In this document: positions 63,060-64,000 of the stretch, in pieces
Layout of the letters: every line of letters begins with the position of its first letter
How positions within the stretch are numbered: the first letter of the stretch is position 1
Source: an uncultured Roseobacter sp.
Lineage (GTDB): Bacteria > Pseudomonadota > Alphaproteobacteria > Rhodobacterales > Rhodobacteraceae
Length of the DNA: 64,000 nt
Assembly: GCF_947499265.1 (NCBI RefSeq)
Contig: NZ_CANMNK010000006.1
Coordinates: forward strand, 310,001 to 374,000
Direction: 5' to 3'
Notes under the pieces: model-generated
Told to the model about the DNA's origin: nothing
The model's input: the letters and a program-made list of their open reading frames with translations, nothing else
Database searches by the model: none
Position numbers and translations under genes: made by a program

Positions 63060-63074
63060 TTGGTCAAGGACCAA
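63060..63074. promoter_or_regulatory. GntR (FCD)-type operator TTGGTC-AAG-GACCAA
   Basis: Perfect 6+3+6 palindrome matching the TTGGTC-n-GACCAA style of FadR/FCD GntR regulators, overlapping a second palindrome ACCAATTGGT. It sits about 50 bp before the BMP-protein start, a position suited to repression. No GntR gene is in the window. Confidence 0.55.
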
Positions 63075-63158
63075 AGGGGTGGGGCGGTCCCCTGGCGGGG
63101 GATTGATCCGCGACTGCCGTAATGAAAGGCAACGGACATCAGCGGATTGCAACCGGGG

Positions 63159-64000
63159 CTAGAAGCCCATCGCCGCGCCGTCCTTACGTGGGTCAGAGCC
63201 AGCGATATAGCCGCGACCGGGCAAGCGTGCGATCAACTGCGCACCGCCAAAGCCAAATGCGTTGTCAGGTGCTTCCAGCGACAGCGCGTGCCCCATGCCG
63301 CGCAAGGCCTCAAGCGTTTCTGGCGGCAAAGTGGTCTCGCAGGCAACGCCCAACCCATCGGTCACCCGCCAGCGCGGTGCATCGACAGCCATTTGCGGAT
63401 CCTGTCCGAAAAGCTGCGTCCTGAGCACCATCTGAAGATGGCCCTGGGCCTGCATCGGTCCCCCCATCACGCCAAAACTCATCTGCGGACCATCAGGGCC
63501 CATGAGGAACCCCGGGATGATCGTGTGAAACGGACGTTTTCCTGGCCCTACGCGGTTCCGGTGATCCGGGTCGAGCGAAAAGCCCGCGCCGCGGTTTTGC
63601 AGGGAAACGCCGGTACCAGGCACGACCACGCCAGAGCCGAACCCGGCGTAGTTGGATTGAATGAACGACACCATCATGCCGGATGCATCCGCTGCGGTCA
63701 GGTAAACCGTGCCGCCCTGTTTCGGCGCACCCGCCCCGAAATTGGTTGCGTGGCTTGGATCGATTGCGCGCGCGCGGGACGCCAGATAGCCATCATCCAG
63801 CATATCGGCGACCGTGATGTTCTTCATATGATCGAGGTCCGCGACGTAGCTTTCCGCGTCCCGCAGCGCCAGCTTCATGGCCTCGATCTGCAGATGCAGT
63901 GCGCGCGGATCATCCGCGTCCATGTTGCGAATGTCGGTCTGCCCTAGAATGCCCAGCCCCATGAGAGCCGCGATGCCCTGACCATTTGGCGGAATTTCGT
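63159..64000 (-). CDS. ggt: Gamma-glutamyltransferase family protein, C-terminal part (5' end outside window)
   Basis: The frame runs to the window edge; upstream of the Met at 63962 it continues with PPNGQGIAAL, a conserved GGT motif, so the gene is cut. Visible are the processing site and catalytic Thr (KQGGTVYLTAAD), YAGFGSGVVVPGTG, the LNNRG-like LQNRGAGFSLDP and the C-terminal GGPMQAQGHLQM segments. This group often acts as cephalosporin acylase-like or glutathione hydrolase enzymes in the periplasm. The substrate is undefined. Confidence 0.88.
   Translation of the reverse strand, partial: EIPPNGQGIAALMGLGILGQTDIRNMDADDPRALHLQIEAMKLALRDAESYVADLDHMKNITVADMLDDGYLASRARAIDPSHATNFGAGAPKQGGTVYLTAADASGMMVSFIQSNYAGFGSGVVVPGTGVSLQNRGAGFSLDPDHRNRVGPGKRPFHTIIPGFLMGPDGPQMSFGVMGGPMQAQGHLQMVLRTQLFGQDPQMAVDAPRWRVTDGLGVACETTLPPETLEALRGMGHALSLEAPDNAFGFGGAQLIARLPGRGYIAGSDPRKDGAAMGF

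Overview
The window reads as a chromosomal segment of a marine Roseobacter-group alphaproteobacterium (Rhodobacteraceae). The evidence is the high GC, the dense ATGA-coupled operons, the many ABC uptake systems with Tat-type binding proteins, an N-methylglutamate-pathway cluster, a monomeric NADP isocitrate dehydrogenase and two VPLPA/PEP-CTERM-like surface proteins. There is no rRNA, no intact tRNA, no insertion sequence, no CRISPR array and no phage module. This is catabolic and transport genome content, not a mobile island.

Layout. 1-4.7 kb: a cupin-type regulator (cut by the window edge) and mgsABC-gmaS, the methylamine to N-methylglutamate branch. 4.9-9.6 kb: a GGDEF/EAL protein and a secreted RTX-tailed vanadium haloperoxidase on the minus strand. 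10.1-17.2 kb: a divergent locus with a GNAT-like protein and a 2-oxoglutarate oxygenase on one side, and a polyamine-type ABC transporter, an isochorismatase-fold hydrolase and an unknown protein on the other. 17.5-22.95 kb: the most interesting region, a seven-gene minus-strand operon behind a recognisable guanidine-I (ykkC) riboswitch. It encodes a NitT/TauT-type ABC importer, a ureohydrolase best read as a guanidine hydrolase, a His-rich N-terminus protein, a small membrane protein and an MBL-fold hydrolase, nearly all translationally coupled. 23.2-26.0 kb: an ECF sigma/anti-sigma pair and a CTERM protein preceded by a leader ORF and a hairpin terminator. 26.1-28.0 kb: an SLC13-type carrier.

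28-39 kb: a second polyamine-type ABC system, small unknown proteins, a TPR protein, a PHP phosphoesterase and an Fe/aminoethylphosphonate-type ABC importer split over both strands. 39-43 kb: an alpha/beta hydrolase, a transglutaminase-like protease, a Gly/Pro-rich secreted protein and a second CTERM protein, with several strong hairpins. 43-53 kb: icd, a LysR regulator, a divergent M19 dipeptidase and a five-gene peptide ABC transporter. 53-57 kb: a large PAS(x4)-GGDEF-EAL protein and a flavodoxin-like protein. 57-63 kb: a nucleoside-type ABC importer (BMP family) with a cytosine-deaminase-like amidohydrolase. 63-64 kb: the 3' part of a gamma-glutamyltransferase gene.

Taken together the segment is largely about scavenging small nitrogen compounds: methylamine, guanidine, polyamine-like cations, peptides, nucleosides or bases, and glutamyl compounds. 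Functional names rest on motifs read by eye. Substrates of the ABC systems, apart from the riboswitch-controlled one, are not resolved.
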